The notes under the pieces were generated by a model. That model saw nothing but the letters and a program-made list of their open reading frames with translations, ran no database searches and had not been told where the DNA came from. A program made the translations under genes and the position numbers. A stretch of 64,000 bases of DNA from Parvularcula dongshanensis (GTDB lineage Bacteria > Pseudomonadota > Alphaproteobacteria > Caulobacterales > Parvularculaceae): contig NZ_JACHOB010000002.1 of NCBI RefSeq assembly GCF_014199615.1, positions 1 to 64,000 on the forward strand, given 5' to 3'. This document shows positions 59,980-64,000 of this stretch, in pieces. Positions within the stretch are counted from its first letter, which is position 1. Every line of letters starts with the position of its first letter.

Positions 59980-62778
59980 ATGTCCCTCCCCGACCTCGAC
60001 GGTCTCAGCCCTCACGCCCTCGAAGACGCGCTCGGCGCTCGCCTCGAGTCGCTGCGTAGCGAGGTTCGCCGCGACCCCCTGTCGAACCCCGTCCGGCAAC
60101 TCGCGCACGAGCTGTCCCGCGCCTTGGAAGGCGGCAAGCTCGACCGGGCCAAGCTGACGGCGCTGCTCGGGCTTCTCGACAAGGATGCCTTCGCCAACCG
60201 GGCGGAGCACGTGCGTCGCTACCTGCAGCTCGATCAGGAAGAAGACCTCGCGGGCGTGGTCCGCAGCCTGTCCGACCCCCTTCCCGACTTCGCGGCGTTC
60301 GAGGCGTTCTGGTCCCGCCGACGCGAGACCATCGTCTTCACCGGACACCCGACCTTCCTCCTGCGTCCCGAAGCGCGCGAGCGCCTCGCCGCCTGCGCGG
60401 CCGAGGGCGCCGTTCCCTCCGAGGGACCGGGCATGCCGGACGACGACATCACCCTCGGCGAGGAGCACCGGCAGGCCGAGCATGCCATGCGGACGGCGGG
60501 CGATGCGCTCGGCCGGCTGACCCGTGCCCTCCTCACCTATGCACGCGACCGCTTCCCCGGCGAGTGGCGGGGCTTCAGCCCGACGCCGATCGGCCTTGGC
60601 ACCTGGGTCGGCTACGACATGGACGGGCGGAACGACATCGGCTGGCAGGCCGTGATCGCGCACCGCCTGGAGGAGAAGCGCGACAGGCTCGGCATCTACC
60701 TCGCCCGCCTCGAAGAAATCGACTTCGAGCCCGCGAGCGCTTTGCGTGACAAGCTGGCCGACGCCCATGCCCGGGCGAGCCGTGACGCGGACGCCTTCGG
60801 CGTGCCGCTCACCGACCCGGCCGACCTCGCGGCCGCCGCGAACGCGCTGACGGCGGACGGCGACGACCGTCTGACCAGCGTCAAGCCGATCATGCGCGAA
60901 CTGGCCCAGCTCGCCGACCGAGCCGATCCGGACGCCGCGGTCCGTCTCCTGGCCCTTCGCTCGGAGATGGAGCTGTTCGGCCTCGGCATGGGCGACATCC
61001 ACTTCCGCCTCAACGCCGCGCAGATCCGCAACGCGGCGCGCACGGCGCTCGGCTTCAACCGCGAGGACGACCTCTTCGGCCGCTCCGCGCTCGAGGAGGT
61101 CTCGGCCCTGATCGCGCGGACCGAGCCCGTCCGGGTGAACTTCGCGAGCCTCGCGGCCGAGACGTCCTCCGCGGCGCGCCTCTTCATCGCCACCTCGCAG
61201 ATCCTGAAGCATGTCGACGAGGACGCGCCCGTGCGCCTTCTCATCGCGGAGTGCGAGAACCCGGTCACCGTCCTGACCGCGATCTACCTCGCCAAGCTCT
61301 TCGGGACGGACCACAAGATCGACGTCTGCCCCCTCTTCGAGACGGCGATCTCGCTCGACCGCGGCCGTCGCATCCTCGACGTCCTCTTCCAGCAGGAAGC
61401 CTACCGCACGCAGGCGAAGCGCCGGGGCCGGGTCTCGATCGAGACCGGCTTCTCGGATGCGGGCCGCTTCATGGGCCAGGTGCCCGCCGGCCTCGCGATC
61501 GAGCGGCTGCAGGGCCAGCTCGCCGACGAGATGCACCGGCACGGCCTCGGCGACCTCGAGGCCGTCATCTACGACACGCATGGCGAGAGCATGGGCCGGG
61601 GCGGTCACCCCGGCGGCATCCTCGACCGCTGCCTCTACGCCTGCAGCCCCTGGGCGCGGGCGCAGTTCGCGGAGCGCGGCATCAACCTGGTGCACGAGCA
61701 GAGCTTCCAGGGCGGCGACGGCTACGTCTGGTTCACCGACGACCTTCTCGCCGAGCGGACGCTGGGCGGCATCCTGCGCGCCCACGCGCTCGCGGCCGAA
61801 GCCTCGCCGGCGAACGACCCGTTCTACCGCGACACGGCGGCGAGCCTCGACTTCTTCAACGCGGTGAAGCGGCGACAGGAAGACCTGTTCTCCGACCCCG
61901 CCTACAACGTCGCGCTCGGCGCGATGGGCCTCGCCCTCCTGCCCAAGACCGGCAGCCGCAAGTCGCGGCGGCAGTTCGACCGGGGTGCGGACGAGGAGAC
62001 CTCCCTGCGCCGCATCCGGGCGATCCCGCACAACGGCATCCTGCAGCAGATGGGATTCCTCGCGAACATCCTCGGCGGGGTCGGCAGCGCCGTCGGCATC
62101 GAGCCCGAGGCCTATGCCCGGCTGTGCAGCAAGTCCGATCGCATGGGCCGCATCATGCGCCTCGTCGCGACGGCGAACAGCCACTCCGAGATGAAGACCA
62201 TGATCGCCTACATGAAGCTCTACGACGGGAGCTTCTGGGCGACCCGCCCGCTCTCGGGCGAGGAAGAGGCGCTCGAAGCGCCCTGCGCGGTGCTGGCCGG
62301 CGCGCTGTCGGACGATCCGCGCTACTTCGCGGCGCTGCAGCTCGCAGGCCGCCTGCGCTCGGATTCGATCGCGCTGACCCGGGCGCTGACGGCCATGGAC
62401 CTGCCGGCGAAGTCCTACCCGCCGGTCCATCTGGACATCCTTCACGCGGTGCGGCTCTGCCTGATCCAGCACGCCTTCCTGATCGCGGCGCGCCTTCCGG
62501 CCTTCACGCCCCAAGGCGGGTTCAGCCGGGAGGACGTCATGGCGCTGATCTTCGCGCTCGACGTGCCGCAAGCGGTCGCGACGCTGCGCGAGACCTTCCC
62601 GATGGGTGCCGATCCGACGCAACAGGCGCAACTCGACGAGCCGGCCGACTACCCGGCCGAGGCCACGCCGCGCTACCAGGCGATCGAGCGCGACTTCATC
62701 CGGCCGCTCGAGGAGACCTACGAGATGATCCTCCGGGTCTCCGTCGGCGTCGCCAACCACTTCGCGGCTTTGGGGTAA
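59980..62778 (+). CDS. Divergent phosphoenolpyruvate carboxylase
   Basis: Encodes 932 residues, the length of PEPC. PEPC fixes bicarbonate onto PEP to make oxaloacetate. The catalytic His region reads FTGHPT (His123) instead of TAHPT. The glycine loop is HGESMGRGGHPGG rather than the usual FHGRGG form. The SDSxKD-type loop reads GFSDAGRFMG and lacks that Lys. The protein does not end in the usual NTG. The CPLFETAISL motif and overall layout fit the superfamily. It belongs to a divergent branch; activity is likely but not certain. Confidence 0.8.
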   Translation: MSLPDLDGLSPHALEDALGARLESLRSEVRRDPLSNPVRQLAHELSRALEGGKLDRAKLTALLGLLDKDAFANRAEHVRRYLQLDQEEDLAGVVRSLSDPLPDFAAFEAFWSRRRETIVFTGHPTFLLRPEARERLAACAAEGAVPSEGPGMPDDDITLGEEHRQAEHAMRTAGDALGRLTRALLTYARDRFPGEWRGFSPTPIGLGTWVGYDMDGRNDIGWQAVIAHRLEEKRDRLGIYLARLEEIDFEPASALRDKLADAHARASRDADAFGVPLTDPADLAAAANALTADGDDRLTSVKPIMRELAQLADRADPDAAVRLLALRSEMELFGLGMGDIHFRLNAAQIRNAARTALGFNREDDLFGRSALEEVSALIARTEPVRVNFASLAAETSSAARLFIATSQILKHVDEDAPVRLLIAECENPVTVLTAIYLAKLFGTDHKIDVCPLFETAISLDRGRRILDVLFQQEAYRTQAKRRGRVSIETGFSDAGRFMGQVPAGLAIERLQGQLADEMHRHGLGDLEAVIYDTHGESMGRGGHPGGILDRCLYACSPWARAQFAERGINLVHEQSFQGGDGYVWFTDDLLAERTLGGILRAHALAAEASPANDPFYRDTAASLDFFNAVKRRQEDLFSDPAYNVALGAMGLALLPKTGSRKSRRQFDRGADEETSLRRIRAIPHNGILQQMGFLANILGGVGSAVGIEPEAYARLCSKSDRMGRIMRLVATANSHSEMKTMIAYMKLYDGSFWATRPLSGEEEALEAPCAVLAGALSDDPRYFAALQLAGRLRSDSIALTRALTAMDLPAKSYPPVHLDILHAVRLCLIQHAFLIAARLPAFTPQGGFSREDVMALIFALDVPQAVATLRETFPMGADPTQQAQLDEPADYPAEATPRYQAIERDFIRPLEETYEMILRVSVGVANHFAALG

Positions 62779-62827
62779 CAGTTAACCCCTTCTTCGCGCT
62801 CCGCCCGCACTCTGCCGTGGCGGCCCT

Positions 62828-62855
62828 CCGAGGCTCGCGTTAGCGTGAGCCTCGG
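62828..62855 (+). terminator. Hairpin after the PEP carboxylase gene
   Basis: CCGAGGCTCGCG-TTAG-CGTGAGCCTCGG, a 12-bp stem with one mismatch, 49 bases after the stop. No T-tract is present. Confidence 0.55.
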
Positions 62856-62878
62856 GCACGGGGCGGCAGGAGTGGTCT

Positions 62879-63340
62879 ATGCGACGAGTGAGCGGCGCGC
62901 TTCTTAGCCTTTGCTTCCTTCTTCCGGCGGGGGCCGGCGCGGAGGCCGTGGCGGGTCCCCATACGGTCTGGGGCTATTGGTACACGCCCGATCACGACAG
63001 CTTGGTCCGGATCAAGGACTGCGGCGACGGCACGCCGTGCGGGATCGTCACCTGGGTCGATCCCGTTCGCGGCAAGGTCACCGTCGACGAGCACAACAAG
63101 GACGAGGCGCTGCGCGGCCGCCCGATCGAAGGCATCACCCTCCTCCACGGCTTCGAGGCCGGGTCCGAGGACTGGCGCGGCGGCGCGATCTACCATCCCG
63201 GCAACGGCAACACCTACCGCGCCCGCATCCGTCGGGTCGACGAGGACACGCTCGAGGTGAAGGGCTGCCTCGGCCCGATCTGCAAGGGGCAGCTTTGGGA
63301 CCGCGCCGCGCCGATGGCCCTGGACGACGGCGCCGATTGA
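62879..63340 (+). CDS. Secreted DUF2147 family protein
   Basis: Encodes 153 residues. A signal peptide (about 1-21, AGA-E) is followed by a small lipocalin-like beta-barrel domain. DUF2147 features are GYWYTPDHDSLVRIKDCG, the paired Cys of CGDGTPCG, and the closing LEVKGCLGPICKGQLWDR. Members are periplasmic and of unknown function. It is probably a single-gene transcript. Confidence 0.88.
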   Translation: MRRVSGALLSLCFLLPAGAGAEAVAGPHTVWGYWYTPDHDSLVRIKDCGDGTPCGIVTWVDPVRGKVTVDEHNKDEALRGRPIEGITLLHGFEAGSEDWRGGAIYHPGNGNTYRARIRRVDEDTLEVKGCLGPICKGQLWDRAAPMALDDGAD

Positions 63341-63344
63341 GCGC

Positions 63345-63821
63345 TCAGCCGAAGGCCAGCGTCAACCACCGGGCCGTCAGAGCGGGGCGCGCGCTTCCTT
63401 CCGCCTCCACCGTCACGTCCCAACTCAGGAGGGTCTGGCCAGGCGCGCGGGTCGTCGCAGCGGCGAGCGTCGCGAGGCCTCGCACCCTCGTTCCCGACCG
63501 GACGGGCGCGACGAAGCGGACCCGCTCGAACCCGTAGTTGAGACCGAAGCTCAAACCGTCCGGCATCGCGATGTCCGTCGGCATCAACGCCGTCAGCAAG
63601 GAAAGCGTCAGGAAACCGTGCGCGATCGTCGTGCCGAAGGGCGTCCGCGCCGCGGCCTCCGGATCGACGTGGATGAACTGGTGGTCGTCCGTCACCTCGG
63701 CGAAGGCATCGATCCTCGATTGATCGATGAGGATCCATTCCGAAGGTCCGAAGCGCCGGCCGATGAGATCGGCGAAGCGGGCGGCGTCGGGGCCGGGAGC
63801 GGGCGGCGGCTCGGTGATCAT
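63345..63821 (-). CDS. MaoC-family hotdog-fold enoyl-CoA hydratase
   Basis: Encodes 158 residues. The R-hydratase motif is clear (TDDHQFIHVDPEAAARTPFGTTIAHGFL), with the catalytic Asp and His five residues apart. These enzymes hydrate trans-2-enoyl-CoA in fatty-acid breakdown or supply 3-hydroxyacyl-CoA for polyester synthesis. The ATG at 63821 is preferred; a TTG at 63857 gives 12 extra residues. Its stop lies 4 bases from the convergent DUF2147 stop. Confidence 0.9.
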   Translation of the reverse strand: MITEPPPAPGPDAARFADLIGRRFGPSEWILIDQSRIDAFAEVTDDHQFIHVDPEAAARTPFGTTIAHGFLTLSLLTALMPTDIAMPDGLSFGLNYGFERVRFVAPVRSGTRVRGLATLAAATTRAPGQTLLSWDVTVEAEGSARPALTARWLTLAFG

Positions 63822-64000
63822 CGTGCCGGGCGTGACGAAGAGTCCCCTCTGCGACAAGGTCTTTACGCAGACTGCCCCGCGTGATTCTTCCCGTCGCGAT
63901 GAAGGCTGGCCGGATCAGGACAGGGAGAAAGAGAGGCAAACGCGCCGTCGTGCCGTTGCCCGACCGTTTTCAAGGCATACCCCCGACGCCGCACGAAGCC

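Noticed and set aside
63858-64000. Start of a further gene at the right edge
   Set aside because: No frame with a ribosome site or recognisable product could be supported in the last 143 bases.

Overview
The window is about 64 kb of high-GC bacterial chromosome. Gene content points to an alphaproteobacterium: a CckA-type hybrid kinase, an alphaproteobacterial-style histidyl-tRNA synthetase, the pyrH/frr/uppS/cdsA/dxr/rseP/bamA envelope series, a double cold-shock-domain protein, and proteins with the VPxPA variant of the PEP-CTERM tail. Several secreted glycoside hydrolases, a sulfotransferase and a type I secretion operon suggest a free-living, probably aquatic, polysaccharide-using organism. 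The genus cannot be fixed from the sequence alone. Coding density is high and codon use is strongly GC-biased, so long open frames opposite real genes are common and were ignored.

Layout. Bases 1-7917, minus strand: pyrH, a GNAT acetyltransferase, frr, uppS, an inserted secreted esterase with an EF-hand, cdsA, dxr, rseP and the first codons of bamA. Bases 8044-11655: a secreted GH5 glycosidase, a ScyD/ScyE-like beta-propeller with a sorting tail, and an RTX-repeat protein. Bases 11740-13213 form a small mobile-repeat locus: a REP-associated tyrosine transposase (RAYT) lies between GTAG-headed REP hairpins. Two 158-bp copies of a paired-REP unit flank a small membrane-protein gene and a 15-codon gene stub. 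Next come a lower-GC orphan gene, nrdB (with a DnaA box upstream), msrA, a cation efflux gene, an outer-membrane barrel and a glutathionylspermidine synthase homologue.

Bases 19032-21530 hold three consecutive PEP-CTERM-type surface proteins, followed by two tandem related microproteins of about 30 residues. Bases 21962-26443, minus strand: rsmE, ssb with a LexA-type box, a methyltransferase, an rlmD-like gene and tlyA. After a GH16 gene come rplA, rplK, tsf and rpsB, an unusual linkage. Next are a lipoprotein, a cold-shock protein, class II nrdJ, a pentapeptide-repeat protein, marC and hisS. Bases 38474-45653 hold a membrane protein, an SDR, a further PEP-CTERM protein, purB, a sulfotransferase with an altered catalytic residue, two small membrane proteins and a GH2 enzyme. 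Bases 45705-53000 hold ccmF-ccmH, a GlsB-type protein, cckA, a patatin and a lipoprotein. Bases 53073-59896 hold a hybrid kinase and a complete type I secretion operon. The window ends with a divergent PEP carboxylase, a DUF2147 protein and a MaoC-type hydratase.

How it fits together. Housekeeping blocks (envelope biogenesis, ribosome and translation, dNTP supply) alternate with accessory genes for secretion, surface proteins and glycan turnover. The most unusual parts are the RAYT/REP locus, the microprotein pair, the divergent PEP carboxylase, and the rearranged housekeeping operons. No tRNA, rRNA, CRISPR array or prophage was seen.
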